The position numbers were made by a program, and so were the translations under genes. This document shows positions 1 to 15,000 of a stretch of 64,000 bases of DNA, one piece after another. Below the pieces are notes generated by a model, which saw nothing but the letters and a program-made list of their open reading frames with translations, was not told where the DNA came from and did not search any database. Origin of the DNA: Pleodorina starrii. Taxonomy: Eukaryota > Chlorophyta > Chlorophyceae > Chlamydomonadales > Volvocaceae. Positions within the stretch are counted from its first letter, which is position 1, and every line of letters begins with the position of its first letter. The stretch spans positions 784,001-848,000 of the forward strand of contig BRXU01000005.1 of assembly GCA_030267565.1 (NCBI GenBank), in the 5' to 3' direction.

Positions 1-3000
1 ATGGGCCCAGAGGTCGGTCATGGGCCCAGAGGTCGGTCATGGGCCCAGGGGTCGGTCATGGGCCCAGGGGTCGATCATGGGCCCAGGGGTCGGTGATGGG
101 CCCAGGGGTCGGTCATGGGCCCTGAGGCCGGTCATTAGCCTAGGGGTCGGTCATGGGCCCAGGGGGGGTCGGTCATGGGCCCGTAGGTCGATCATGGGTC
201 TAGGGGTCGGTCATGGGCCCAGGGTTCGATCATGGGCCCAGGGGTCGGTGATGGGCCCAGGGGTCATTCTTGGGCCCTGAGGTCGGTCATTGGCCCAGGG
301 GTCGGTCATGGGCCCTGGGGTCGGTCATGGGTCCAGGGGTCGGTCATGGGCCCAGGGGCCTGTCATGTGCTTAGGGGTCGGTCATGGGTCCGTAGGTCGG
401 TCATGGGCCCAGGGGTCGATCATGGGCCCAGGGGTCGGTCATGGGCCTAGGGGTCGGTCATGGGCCCTGAGGTCGGTCATTGGCCTAGGGGTCGGTCATG
501 GGCCCAGGGGGGGTCGGTCATGGGCCCGTAGGTCGATCATGGGTCTAGGGGTCGGTAATGGGCCCAGGGTTCGATCATGGGCCCAGGGGTCGGTGATGGG
601 CCCAGGGGTCATTCTTGGGCCCAGGGGTCGGTCATGGGCCCAGGGGTCGATCATGGGCCCAGGGGTCGGTGATGGGCCCAGGGGTCGGTCATGGGCCCCG
701 AGGTCGGTCATTGGCCCAGAGGTCGGTCATGGGCCCTGAGGTCGGTCATTGGCCTAGGGGTCGGTCATGGGCCCAGGGGTCGGTGATGGGCCCAGGGGTC
801 GGTCATGGGCCCAGGGGTGGATCATGGGCCCAGGGGTCGGTGATGGGCCCAGGGGTCGGTAATGGGCCCTGAGGTCGGTCATTGGCCTAGGGGTCGGTCA
901 TGGGCCCAGGGGTCGGTCATGGGCCCAGGGGTCGTTCATGGGCCCAGAGGTCGTTCATGGGCCCAGAGGTCGGTCATGGGCCCAGGGGTCGGTCATGGGC
1001 CCAGGGGTCGGTCATGGGCCCCGAGGTCGGTCATTGGCCCAGAGGTCGGTCATGGGCCCTGAGGTCGGTCATTGGCCTAGGGGTCGGTCATGGGCCCAGG
1101 GGTCGGTGATGGGCCCAGGGGTCGGTCATGGGCCCAGGGGTGGATCATGGGCCCAGGGGTCGGTGATGGGCCCAGGGGTCGGTAATGGGCCCTGAAGTCG
1201 GTCATTGGCCTAGGGGTCGGTCATGGGCCCAGGGGTCGGTCATGGGCCCAGGGGTCGTTCATGGGCCCAGAGGTCGTTCATGGGCGCAGAGGTCGGTCAT
1301 GGGCCCAGGGGTCGGTCATGGGCCCAGGGGTCGGTCATGGGCCCAGGGGTGGATCATGGGCCCAGGGGTCGGTGATGGGCCCAGGGGTCGGTGATGGGCC
1401 CAGGGGTCGGTGATTGGCCCAGGGGTCGGTGATGGGCCCAGGGGTCGGTGATGGGCCCAGGGGTCGGTGATGGGCTCAGGGGGTCGGTCATGGGCCCAGG
1501 GGTCGGTGATGGGGCCAGGGGTCATTCTTGGGCCCTGAGGTCGGTCATTGGCCCAGGGGTCGGTCATGGGCCCTGGGGTCGGTCATGGGTCCAGGGGTCG
1601 GTCATGGGCCCAGGGGCCTGTCATGTGCTTACGGGTCGGTCATGGGTCCGTAGGTCGGTCATGGGCCCAGGGGTCGATCATGGGCCCAGGGGTCGGTCAT
1701 GGGCCTAGGGGTCGGTCATGGGCCCTGAGGTCGGTCATTGGCCTAGGGGTCGGTCATGGGCCCAGGGGGGGTCGGTCATGGGCCCGTAGGTCGATCATGG
1801 GTCTAGGGGTCGGTCATGGGCCCAGGGTTCGATCATGGGCCCAGGGGTCGGTGATGGGCCCAGGGGTCATTCTTGGGCCCAGGGGTCGGTCATGGGCCCA
1901 GGGGTCGATCATGGGCCCAGGGGTCGGTGATGGGCCCAGGGGTCGGTCATGGGCCCCGAGGTCGGTCATTGGCCCAGAGGTCGGTCATGGGCCCTGAGGT
2001 CGGTCATTGGCCTAGGGGTCGGTCATGGGCCCAGGGGTCGGTGATGGGCCCAGGGGTCGGTCATGGGCCCAGGGGTGGATCATGGGCCCAGGGGTCGGTG
2101 ATGGGCCCAGGGGTCGGTAATGGGCCCTGAGGTCGGTCATTGGCCTAGGGGTCGGTCATGGGCCCAGGGGTCGGTCATGGGCCCAGGGGTCGTTCATGGG
2201 CCCAGAGGTCGTTCATGGGCCCAGAGGTCGGTCATGGGCCCAGGGGTCGGTCATGGGCCCAGGGGTCGGTCATGGGCCCCGAGGTCGGTCATTGGCCCAG
2301 AGGTCGGTCATGGGCCCTGAGGTCGGTCATTGGCCTAGGGGTCGGTCATGGGCCCAGGGGTCGGTGATGGGCCCAGGGGTCGGTCATGGGCCCAGGGGTG
2401 GATCATGGGCCCAGGGGTCGGTGATGGGCCCAGGGGTCGGTAATGGGCCCTGAGGTCGGTCATTGGCCTAGGGGTCGGTCATGGGCCCAGGGGTCGGTCA
2501 TGGGCCCAGGGGTCGTTCATGGGCCCAGAGGTCGTTCATGGGCGCAGAGGTCGGTCATGGGCCCAGGGGTCGGTCATGGGCCCAGGGGTCGGTCATGGGC
2601 CCAGGGGTGGATCATGGGCCCAGGGGTCGGTGATGGGCCCAGGGGTCGGTGATGGGCCCAGGGGTCGGTGATTGGCCCAGGGGTCGGTGATGGGCCCAGG
2701 GGTCGGTGATGGGCCCAGGGGTCGGTGATGGGCTCAGGGGGTCGGTCATGGGCCCAGGGGTCGGTGATGGGCCCAGGGGTCGGTCATGGGCCCTGAGGCC
2801 GGTCATTAGCCTAGGGGTCGGTCATGGGCCCAGGGGGGGTCGGTCATGGGCCCGTAGGTCGATCATGGGTCTAGGGGTCGGTCATGGGCCCAGGGTTCGA
2901 TCATGGGCCCAGGGGTCGGTGATGGGCCCAGGGGTCATTCTTGGGCCCTGAGATCGGTCATGAAACCCAGAGGTCGGTCATGAAACCCAGAGGACGGTCA

Positions 3001-6000
3001 TGGGCCCAGAGGTCGGTCATGGGCCCAGAGGTCGGTCATGGGCCCAGGGGTCGGTCATGGGCCCAGGGGTCGATCATGGGCCCAGGGGTCGGTGATGGGC
3101 CCAGGGGTCGGTCATGGGCCCTGAGGCCGGTCATTAGCCTAGGGGTCGGTCATGGGCCCAGGGGGGGTCGGTCATGGGCCCGTAGGTCGATCATGGGTCT
3201 AGGGGTCGGTCATGGGCCCAGGGTTCGATCATGGGCCCAGGGGTCGGTGATGGGCCCAGGGGTCCTTCTTGGGCCCTGAGGTCGGTCATTGGCCCCGAGG
3301 TCGGTCATTGGCCCAGAGGTCGGTCATGGGCCCTGAGGTCGGTCATTGGCCTAGGGGTCGGTCATGGGCCCAGGGGTCGGTGATGGGCCCAGGGGTCGGT
3401 CATGGGCCCAGGGGTGGATCATGGGCCCAGGGGTCGGTGATGGGCCCAGGGGTCGGTAATGGGCCCTGAGGTCGGTCATTGGCCTAGGGGTCGGTCATGG
3501 GCCCAGGGGTCGGTCATGGGCCCAGGGGTCGTTCATGGGCCCAGAGGTCGTTCATGGGCCCAGAGGTCGGTCATGGGCCCAGGGGTCGGTCATGGGCCCA
3601 GGGGTCGGTCATGGGCCCCGAGGTCGGTCATTGGCCCAGAGGTCGGTCATGGGCCCTGAGGTCGGTCATTGGCCTAGGGGTCGGTCATGGGCCCAGGGGT
3701 CGGTGATGGGCCCAGGGGTCGGTCATGGGCCCAGGGGTGGATCATGGGCCCAGGGGTCGGTGATGGGCCCAGGGGTCGGTAATGGGCCCTGAAGTCGGTC
3801 ATTGGCCTAGGGGTCGGTCATGGGCCCAGGGGTCGTTCATGGGCCCAGGGGTCGTTCATGGGCCCAGAGGTCGTTCATGGGCGCAGAGGTCGGTCATGGG
3901 CCCAGGGGTCGGTCATGGGCCCAGGGGTCGGTCATGGGCCCAGGGGTGGATCATGGGCCCAGGGGTCGGTGATGGGCCCAGGGGTCGGTGATGGGCCCAG
4001 GGGTCGGTGATTGGCCCAGGGGTCGGTGATGGGCCCAGGGGTCGGTGATGGGCCCAGGGGTCGGTGATGGGCTCAGGGGGTCGGTCATGGGCCCAGGGGT
4101 CGGTGATGGGCCCAGGGGTCGGTCATGGGCCCTGAGGCCGGTCATTAGCCTAGGGGTCGGTCATGGGCCCAAGGGGGGTCGGTCATGGGCCCGTAGGTGG
4201 ATCATGGGTCTAGGGGTCGGTCATGGGCCCAGGGTTCGATCATGGGCCCAGGGGTCGGTGATGGGCCCAGGGGTCATTCTTGGGCCCTGAGATCGGTCAT
4301 GAAACCCAGAGGTCGGTCATGAAACCCAGAGGACGGTCATGGGCCCAGAGGTCGGTCATGGGCCCAGAGGTCGGTCATGGGCCCAGGGGTCGGTCATGGG
4401 CCCAGGGGTCGATCATGGGCCCAGGGGTCGGTGATGGGCCCAGGGGTCGGTCATGGGCCCTGAGGCCGGTCATTAGCCTAGGGGTCGGTCATGGGCCCAG
4501 GGGGGGTCGGTCATGGGCCCGTAGGTCGATCATGGGTCTAGGGGTCGGTCATGGGCCCAGGGTTCGATCATGGGCCCAGGGGTCGGTGATGGGCCCAGGG
4601 GTCATTCTTGGGCCCTGAGGTCGGTCATTGGCCCAGGGGTCGGTCATGGGCCCTGGGGTCGGTCATGGGTCCAGGGGTCGGTCATGGGCCCAGGGGCCTG
4701 TCATGTGCTTAGGGGTCGGTCATGGGTCCGTAGGTCGGTCATGGGCCCAGGGGTCGATCATGGGCCCAGGGGTCGGTCATGGGCCTAGGGGTCGGTCATG
4801 GGCCCTGAGGTCGGTCATTGGCCTAGGGGTCGGTCATGGGCCCAGGGGGGGTCGGTCATGGGCCCGTAGGTCGATCATGGGTCTAGGGGTCGGTCATGGG
4901 CCCAGGGTTCGATCATGGGCCCAGGGGTCGGTGATGGTCCCAGGGGTCATTCTTGGGCCCAGGGGTCGGTCATGGGCCCAGGGGTCGATCATGGGCCCAG
5001 GGGTCGGTGATGGGCCCAGGGGTCGGTCATGGGCCCAGGGGTCGGTCATGGGCCCCGAGGTCGGTCATTGGCCCAGAGGTCGGTCATGGGCCCTGAGGTC
5101 GGTCATTGGCCTAGGGGTCGGTCATGGGCCCAGGGGTCGGTGATGGGCCCAGGGGTCGGTCATGGGCCCAGGGGTGGATCATGGGCCCAGGGGTCGGTGA
5201 TGGGCCCAGGGGTCGGTAATGGGCCCTGAAGTCGGTCATTGGCCTAGGGGTCGGTCATGGGCCCAGGGGTCGTTCATGGGCCCAGGGGTCGTTCATGGGC
5301 CCAGAGGTCGTTCATGGGCGCAGAGGTCGGTCATGGGCCCAGGGGTCGGTCATGGGCCCAGGGGTCGGTCATGGGCCCAGGGGTGGATCATGGGCCCAGG
5401 GGTCGGTGATGGGCCCAGGGGTCGGTGATGGGCCCAGGGGTCGGTGATTGGCCCAGGGGTCGGTGATGGGCCCAGGGGTCGGTGATGGGCCCAGGGGTCG
5501 GTGATGGGCTCAGGGGGTCGGTCATGGGCCCAGGGGTCGGTGATGGGCCCAGGGGTCGGTCATGGGCCCTGAGGCCGGTCATTAGCCTAGGGGTCGGTCA
5601 TGGGCCCAGGGGGGGTCGGTCATGGGCCCGTAGGTCGATCATGGGTCTAGGGGTCGGTCATGGGCCCAGGGTTCGATCATGGGCCCAGGGGTCGGTGATG
5701 GGCCCAGGGGTCATTCTTGGGCCCTGAGATCGGTCATGAAACCCAGAGGTCGGTCATGAAACCCAGAGGACGGTCATGGGCCCAGAGGTCGGTCATGGGC
5801 CCAGAGGTCGGTCATGGGCCCAGGGGTCGGTCATGGGCCCAGGGGTCGATCATGGGCCCAGGGGTCGGTGATGGGCCCAGGGGTCGGTCATGGGCCCTGA
5901 GGCCGGTCATTAGCCTAGGGGTCGGTCATGGGCCCAGGGGGGGTCGGTCATGGGCCCGTAGGTCGATCATGGGTCTAGGGGTCGGTCATGGGCCCAGGGT

Positions 6001-9000
6001 TCGATCATGGGCCCAGGGGTCGGTGATGGGCCCAGGGGTCATTCTTGGGCCCTGAGGTCGGTCATTGGCCCAGGGGTCGGTCATGGGCCCTGGGGTCGGT
6101 CATGGGTCCAGGGGTCGGTCATGGGCCCAGGGGCCTGTCATGTGCTTAGGGGTCGGTCATGGGTCCGTAGGTCGGTCATGGGCCCAGGGGTCGATCATGG
6201 GCCCAGGGGTCGGTCATGGGCCTAGGGGTCGGTCATGGGCCCTGAGGTCGGTCATTGGCCTAGGGGTCGGTCATGGGCCCAGGGGGGGTCGGTCATGGGC
6301 CCGTAGGTCGATCATGGGTCTAGGGGTCGGTCATGGGCCCAGGGTTCGATCATGGGCCCAGGGGTCGGTGATGGTCCCAGGGGTCATTCTTGGGCCCAGG
6401 GGTCGGTCATGGGCCCAGGGGTCGATCATGGGCCCAGGGGTCGGTGATGGGCCCAGGGGTCGGTAATGGGCCCTGATTTCGGTCATTGGCCTAGGGGTCG
6501 GTCATGGGCCCAGGGGTCGGTCATGGGCCAAGGGGTCGTTCATGGGCCCAGAGGTCGTTCATGGGCCCAGAGGTCGGTCATGGGCCCAGGGGTCGGTCAT
6601 GGGCCCAGGGGTCGGTCATGGGCCCCGAGGTCGGTCATTGGCCCAGAGGTCGGTCATGGGCCCTGAGGTCGGTCATTGGCCTAGGGGTCGGTGATGGGCC
6701 CAGGGGTCGGTGATGGGCCCAGGGGTCGTTCATGGGCCCAGGGGTGGATCATGGGCCCAGGGGTCGGTGATGGGCCCAGGGGTCGGTAATGGGCCCTGAG
6801 GTCGATCATTGGCCTAGGGGTCGGTCATGGGCCCAGGGGTCGGTCATGGGCCCAGGGGTCGTTCATGGGCCCAGAGGTCGTTCATGGGCCCAGAGGTCGG
6901 TCATGGGCCCAGGGGTCGGTCATGGGCCCAGGGGTCGGTCATGGGCCCAGGGGTGGATCATGGGCCCAGGGGTCGGTGATGGGCCCAGGGGTCGGTGATG
7001 GGCCCAGGGGTCGGTGATTGGCCCAGGGGTCGGTGATGGGCCCAGGGGTCGGTGATGGGCCCAGGGGTCGGTGATGGGCCCAGGGGTCGGTGATGGGCTC
7101 AGGGGGTCGGTCATGGGCCCAGGGGTCGGTGATGGGCCCAGGGGTCGGTCATGGGCCCTGAGGCCGGTCATTAGCCTAGGGGTCGGTCATGGGCCCAGGG
7201 GGGGTCGGTCATGGGCCCGTAGGTCGATCATGGGTCTAGTGGTCGGTCATGGGCCCAGGGTTCGATCATGGGCCCAGGGGTCGGCGATGGGCCCAGGGGT
7301 CATTCTTGGGCCCAGGGGTCGGTCATGGGCCCAGGGGTCGATCATGGGCCCAGGGGTCGGTGATGGGCCCAGGGGTCGGTCATGGGCCCCGAGGTCGGTC
7401 ATTGGCCCAGAGGTCGGTCATGGGCCCTGAGGTCGGTCATTGGCCTAGGGGTCGGTCATGGGCCCAGGGGTCGGTCATGGGCCCAGGGGTGGATCATGGG
7501 CCCAGGGGTCGGTGATGGGCCCAGGGGTCGGTAATGGGCCCTGAGGTCGGTCATTGGCCTAGGGGTCGGTCATGGGCCCAGGGGTCGGTCATGGGCCCAG
7601 GGGTCGTTCATGGGCCCAGAGGTCGTTCATGGGCCCAGAGGTCGGTCATGGGCCCAGGGGTCGGTCATGGGCCCAGGGGTCGGTCATGGGCCCAGGGGTG
7701 GATCATGGGCCCAGGGGTCGGTGATGGGCCCAGGGGTCGGTGATGGGCCCAGGGGTCGGTGATTGGCCCAGGGGTCGGTGATGGGCCCAGGGGTCGGTGA
7801 TGGGCCCAGGGGTCGGTGATGGGCCCAGGGGTCGGTGATGGGCTCAGGGGGTCGGTCATGGGCCCAGGGGTCGGTGATTGGCCCAGGGGTCGGTGATGGC
7901 CCGAGGGGTCGGTGATGGGCCCAGGGGTCGGTCATGGGCCCAGGGGTCGGTCAAGGGCCCAGGGGTCGGTGATGGGCTCAGGGGTCGGTGATGGGCTCAG
8001 GGGGCCGGTCATGGGCCCAGGGGTCGGTGATGGGCCCAGGGGTCGGTGATTGGCCCAGGGGTCGGTGATGGGCCCAGGGGTCGGTGATGGGCCCAGGGGT
8101 CGGTCATGGGCCCAGGGGTCGGTGATGGGCCCAGAGATCGGTCATGGGCCCAGGGGTCGGTCAAGGGCCCAGGGGTCGGTGATGGGCTCAGGGGTCGGTG
8201 ATGGGCTCAGGGGGTCGGTCATGGGCCCAGGGGTCGGTCATGGGCCCAGGGGTCGGTGATGGGCCCAGAGATCGGTCATGAAACCCAGAGGTCGGTCATG
8301 AAACCCAGAGGACGGTCATGGGCCCAGTGGTCGGTCATGGGCCCAGAGGTCGGTCATGGGCCCAGGGGTCGGTCATGGGCCCAGGGGTCGATCATGGGCC
8401 CAGGGGTCGGTGATGGGCCCAGGGGTCGGTCATGGGCCCAGGGGTCGGTCATGGGCCCAAAGGTTGGTCATGGGCCCAGGGGTCGGTCATGGGCCCAGGG
8501 GTCGGGCATGGGCCCAGGGGTCGGTCATGGGCCCAGGGGTCGGTGATGGGCTCAGGGGGTCGGTCATGGGCCTAGGGGTCGGTCATGGGCCCCGAGGTCT
8601 GTCATTGGCCTAGGGGTCGGTGATGGGCCCAGGGGTCGGTCATGGGCCCAGGGGTCGGTCATGGGCCCAGGGGTCGGTCATGGGCCCAGGGGTCGGTGAT
8701 TGGCTCAGGGGGTCGGTCATGGGCCCAGGGGTCGGTCATGGGCCCAGGGGTCGGTGATTGGCCCAGGGGTCGGTGATGGGCCCTGGGGTCGGTCATGGGC
8801 CCAGGGGTCGGTGATGGGCCCAGGGGTCGGTCATGGGCCCTGAGGTCGGTGATGGGCCCAGGGGTCGGTGATGGGCTCATGGGCCCTGAGGTCTGTCATT
8901 GGCCTAGGGGTCGGTCATGGGCCCAGGATCGGTGATGGGCCCAGGGGTCGGTGATGGGCCCAGAGTTCGATCATGGGCCCAGAGGACGGTCATGGGCCCA

Positions 9001-12000
9001 GGGGTCGGTCATGGGCCTAGGCGTCGGTCATGGGCCCAGAGGTCGGTCATGGGCCCAGGGGTCGGTCATGAAACCCTGAGGACGGTCATGGGCCCAGAGG
9101 TCGGTCATGGGCCCAGAGGTCGGTTATGGGCCCAGGGGTCGGTCATGGGCCCCAAGGTCGGTCATTGGCCCAGAGGACGGTGATGGGCCCAGGGGTCGGT
9201 CATGGGCCCAGGGGTCGGTGATGGGCCCAGAGATCGGTCATGGGCCCAGGGGTCGGTCAAGGGCCCAGGGGTCGGTGATGGGCTCAGGGGTCGGTGATGG
9301 GCTCAGGGGGTCGGTCATGGGCCCAGGGGTCGGTCATGGGCCCAGGGGTCGGTGATGGGCCCAGAGATCGGTCATGAAACCCAGAGGTCGGTCATGAAAC
9401 CCAGAGGACGGTCATGGGCCCAGTGGTCGGTCATGGGCCCAGAGGTCGGTCATGGGCCCAGGGGTCGGTCATGGGCCCAGGGGTCGGTCATGGGCCCAAA
9501 GGTTGGTCATGGGCCCAGGGGTCGGTCATGGGCCCAGGGGTCGGGCATGGGCCCAGGGGTCGGTCATGGGCCCAGGGGTCGGTGATGGGCTCAGGGGGTC
9601 GGTCATGGGCCTAGGGGTCGGTCATGGGCCCCGAGGTCTGTCATTGGCCTAGGGGTCGGTGATGGGCCCAGGGGTCGGTCATGGGCCCAGGGGTCGGTCA
9701 TGGGCCCAGGGGTCGGTCATGGGCCCAGGGGTCGGTGATGGGCTCAGGGGGTCGGTCATGGGCCCAGGGGTCGGTCATGGGCCCAGGGGTCGGTGATGGG
9801 CTCAGGGGTCGGTGATGGGCTCAGGGGGTCGGTCATGGGCCCAGGGGTCGGTCATGGGCCCAGGGGTCGGTGATGGGCCCAGAGATCGGTCATGAAACCC
9901 AGAGGTCGGTCATGAAACCCAGAGGACGGTCATGGGCCCAGTGGTCGGTCATGGGCCCAGAGGTCGGTCATGGGCCCAGGGGTCGGTCATGGGCCCAGGG
10001 GTCGATCATGGGCCCAGGGGTCGGTGATGGGCCCAGGGGTCGGTCATGGGCCCAGGGGTCGGTCATGGGCCCAAAGGTTGGTCATGGGCCCAGGGGTCGG
10101 TCATGGGCCCAGGGGTCGGGCATGGGCCCAGGGGTCGGTCATGGGCCCAGGGGTCGGTGATGGGCTCAGGGGGTCGGTCATGGGCCTAGGGGTCGGTCAT
10201 GGGCCCCGAGGTCTGTCATTGGCCTAGGGGTCGGTGATGGGCCCAGGGGTCGGTCATGGGCCCAGGGGTCGGTCATGGGCCCAGGGGTCGGTCATGGGCC
10301 CAGGGGTCGGTGATGGGCTCAGGGGGTCGGTCATGGGCCCAGGGGTCGGTCATGGGCCCAGGGGTCGGTGATTGGCCCAGGGGTCGGTGATGGGCCCTGG
10401 GGTCGGTCATGGGCCCAGGGGTCGGTGATGGGCCCAGGGGTCGGTCATGGGCCCTGAGGTCGGTGATGGGCCCAGGGGTCGGTGATGGGCTCATGGGCCC
10501 TGAGGTCTGTCATTGGCCTAGGGGTCGGTCATGGGCCCAGGGGTCGGTCATGGGCCCAGGGGTCGGTGATGGGCCCAGAGATCGGTCATGAAACCCAGAG
10601 GTCGGTCATGAAACCCAGAGGACGGTCATGGGCCCAGTGGTCGGTCATGGGCCCAGAGGTCGGTCATGGGCCCAGGGGTCGGTCATGGGCCCAGGGGTCG
10701 GTCATGGGCCCAGGGGTCGGTGATGGGCCCAGGGGTCGGTCATGGGCCCAGGGGTCGGTCATGGGCCCAAAGTTTGGTCATGGGCCCAGGGGTCGGTCAT
10801 GGGCCCAGGGGTCGGGCATGGGCCCAGGGGTCGGTCATGGGCCCAGGGGTCGGTGATGGGCTCAGGGGGTCGGTCATGGGCCTAGGGGTCGGTCATGGGC
10901 CCCGAGGTCTGTCATTGGCCTAGGGGTCGGTGATGGGCCCAGGGGTCGGTCATGGGCCCAGGGGTCGGTCATGGGCCCAGGGGTCGGTCATGGGCCCAGG
11001 GGTCGGTGATGGGCTCAGGGGGTCGGTCATGGGCCCAGGGGTCGGTCATGGGCCCAGGGGTCGGTGATTGGCCCAGGGGTCGGTGATGGGCCCTGGGGTC
11101 GGTCATGGGCCCAGGGGTCGGTGATGGGCCCAGGGGTCGGTCATGGGCCCTGAGGTCGGTGATGGGCCCAGGGGTCGGTGATGGGCTCATGGGCCCTGAG
11201 GTCTGTCATTGGCCTAGGGGTCGGTCATGGGCCCAGGATCGGTGATGGGCCCAGGGGTCGGTGATGGGCCCAGAGTTCGATCATGGGCCCAGAGGACGGT
11301 CATGGGCCCAGGGGTCGGTCATGGGCCTAGGCGTCGGTCATGGGCCCAGAGGTCGGTCATGGGCCCAGGGGTCGGTCATGAAACCCTGAGGACGGTCATG
11401 GGCCCAGAGGTCGGTCATGGGCCCAGAGGTCGGTTATGGGCCCAGGGGTCGGTCATGGGCCCCGAGGTCGGTCATTGGCCCAGAGGACGGTGATGGGCCC
11501 AGGGGTCGGTCATGGGCCCAGGGGTCGGTGATGGGCCCAGAGATCGGTCATGGGCCCAGGGGTCGGTCATGGGCCCAGGGGTCGGTCATGGGCCCAAAGG
11601 TTGGTCATGGGCCCAGGGGTCGGTCATGGGCCCAGGGGTCGGGCATGGGCCCAGGGGTCGGTCATGGGCCCAGGGGTCGGTGATGGGCTCAGGGGGTCGG
11701 TCATGGGCCTAGGGGTCGGTCATGGGCCCCGAGGTCTGTCATTGGCCTAGGGGTCGGTGATGGGCCCAGGGGTCGGTCATGGGCCCAGGGGTCGGTCATG
11801 GGCCCAGGGGTCGGTCATGGGCCCAGGGGTCGGTGATGGGCTCAGGGGGTCGGTCATGGGCCCAGGGGTCGGTCATGGGCCCAGGGGTCGGTGATTGGCC
11901 CAGGGGTCGGTGATGGGCCCTGGGGTCGGTCATGGGCCCAGGGGTCGGTGATGGGCCCAGGGGTCGGTCATGGGCCCTGAGGTCGGTGATGGGCCCAGGG

Positions 12001-15000
12001 GTCGGTGATGGGCTCATGGGCCCTGAGGTCTGTCATTGGCCTAGGGGTCGGTCATGGGCCCAGGATCGGTGATGGGCCCAGGGGTCGGTGATGGGCCCAG
12101 AGTTCGATCATGGGCCCAGAGGACGGTCATGGGCCCAGGGGTCGGTCATGGGCCTAGGCGTCGGTCATGGGCCCAGAGGTCGGTCATGGGCCCAGGGGTC
12201 GGTCATGAAACCCTGAGGACGGTCATGGGCCCAGAGGTCGGTCATGGGCCCAGAGGTCGGTTATGGGCCCAGGGGTCGGTCATGGGCCCCGAGGTCGGTC
12301 ATTGGCCCAGAGGACGGTGATGGGCCCAGGGGTCGGTCATGGGCCCAGGGGTCGGTGATGGGCCCAGAGATCGGTCATGGGCCCAGGGGTCGGTCAAGGG
12401 CCCAGGGGTCGGTGATGGGCTCAGGGGTCGGTGATGGGCTCAGGGGGTCGGTCATGGGCCCAGGGGTCGGTCATGGGCCCAGGGGTCGGTGATGGGCCCA
12501 GAGATCGGTCATGAAACCCAGAGGTCGGTCATGAAACCCAGAGGACGGTCATGGGCCCAGTGGTCGGTCATGGGCCCAGAGGTCGGTCATGGGCCCAGGG
12601 GTCGGTCATGGGCCCAGGGGTCGATCATGGGCCCAGGGGTCGGTGATGGGCCCAGGGGTCGGTCATGGGCCCAGGGGTCGGTCATGGGCCCAAAGGTTGG
12701 TCATGGGCCCAGGGGTCGGTCATGGGCCCAGGGGTCGGGCATGGGCCCAGGGGTCGGTCATGGGCCCAGGGGTCGGTGATGGGCTCAGGGGGTCGGTCAT
12801 GGGCCTAGGGGTCGGTCATGGGCCCCGAGGTCTGTCATTGGCCTAGGGGTCGGTGATGGGCCCAGGGGTCGGTCATGGGCCCAGGGGTCGGTCATGGGCC
12901 CAGGGGTCGGTCATGGGCCCAGGGGTCGGTGATGGGCTCAGGGGGTCGGTCATGGGCCCAGGGGTCGGTCATGGGCCCAGGGGTCGGTGATTGGCCCAGG
13001 GGTCGGTGATGGGCCCTGGGGTCGGTCATGGGCCCAGGGGTCGGTGATGGGCCCAGGGGTCGGTCATGGGCCCTGAGGTCGGTGATGGGCCCAGGGGTCG
13101 GTGATGGGCTCATGGGCCCTGAGGTCTGTCATTGGCCTAGGGGTCGGTCATGGGCCCAGGATCGGTGATGGGCCCAGGGGTCGGTGATGGGCCCAGAGTT
13201 CGATCATGGGCCCAGAGGACGGTCATGGGCCCAGGGGTCGGTCATGGGCCTAGGCGTCGGTCATGGGCCCAGAGGTCGGTCATGGGCCCAGGGGTCGGTC
13301 ATGAAACCCTGAGGACGGTCATGGGCCCAGAGGTCGGTCATGGGCCCAGAGGTCGGTTATGGGCCCAGGGGTCGGTCATGGGCCCCGAGGTCGGTCATTG
13401 GCCCAGAGGACGGTGATGGGCCCAGGGGTCGGTCATGGGCCCAGGGGTCGGTGATGGGCCCAGAGATCGGTCATGGGCCCAGGGGTCGGTCAAGGGCCCA
13501 GGGGTCGGTGATGGGCTCAGGGGTCGGTGATGGGCTCAGGGGGTCGGTCATGGGCCCAGGGGTCGGTCATGGGCCCAGGGGTCGGTGATGGGCCCAGAGA
13601 TCGGTCATGAAACCCAGAGGTCGGTCATGAAACCCAGAGGACGGTCATGGGCCCAGTGGTCGGTCATGGGCCCAGAGGTCGGTCATGGGCCCAGGGGTCG
13701 GTCATGGGCCCAGGGGTCGATCATGGGCCCAGGGGTCGGTGATGGGCCCAGGGGTCGGTCATGGGCCAGGGGTCGGTCATGGGCCCAAAGGTTGGTCATG
13801 GGCCCAGGGGTCGGTCATGGGCCCAGGGGTCGGTCATGGGCCCAGGGGTCGGTCATGGGCCCAGGGGTCGGTGATGGGCTCAGGGGGTCGGTCATGGGCC
13901 TAGGGGTCGGTCATGGGCCCCGAGGTCTGTCATTGGCCTAGGGGTCGGTGATGGGCCCAGGGGTCGGTCATGGGCCCAGGGGTCGGTCATGGGCCCAGGG
14001 GTCGGTCATGGGCCCAGGGGTCGGTGATGGGCTCAGGGGGTCGGTCATGGGCCCAGGGGTCGGTCATGGGCCCAGGGGTCGGTGATGGGCTCAGGGGTCG
14101 GTGATGGGCTCAGGGGGTCGGTCATGGGCCCAGGGGTCGGTCATGGGCCCAGGGGTCGGTGATGGGCCCAGAGATCGGTCATGAAACCCAGAGGTCGGTC
14201 ATGAAACCCAGAGGACGGTCATGGGCCCAGTGGTCGGTCATGGGCCCAGAGGTCGGTCATGGGCCCAGGGGTCGGTCATGGGCCCAGGGGTCGATCATGG
14301 GCCCAGGGGTCGGTGATGGGCCCAGGGGTCGGTCATGGGCCCAGGGGTCGGTCATGGGCCCAAAGGTTGGTCATGGGCCCAGGGGTCGGTCATGGGCCCA
14401 GGGGTCGGGCATGGGCCCAGGGGTCGGTCATGGGCCCAGGGGTCGGTGATGGGCTCAGGGGGTCGGTCATGGGCCTAGGGGTCGGTCATGGGCCCCGAGG
14501 TCTGTCATTGGCCTAGGGGTCGGTGATGGGCCCAGGGGTCGGTCATGGGCCCAGGGGTCGGTCATGGGCCCAGGGGTCGGTCATGGGCCCAGGGGTCGGT
14601 GATGGGCTCAGGGGGTCGGTCATGGGCCCAGGGGTCGGTCATGGGCCCTGAGGTCGGTGATGGGCCCAGGGGTCGGTGATGGGCTCATGGGCCCTGAGGT
14701 CTGTCATTGGCCTAGGGGTCGGTCATGGGCCCAGGATCGGTGATGGGCCCAGGGGTCGGTGATGGGCCCAGAGTTCGATCATGGGCCCAGAGGACGGTCA
14801 TGGGCCCAGGGGTCGGTCATGGGCCTAGGCGTCGGTCATGGGCCCAGAGGTCGGTCATGGGCCCAGGGGTCGGTCATGAAACCCTGAGGACGGTCATGGG
14901 CCCAGAGGTCGGTCATGGGCCTAGGGGTCGGTCATGGGCCCAGGGGTCGGTGATGGGCTCAGGGGGTCGGTCATGGGCCCAGGGGTCGGTCATGGGCCCA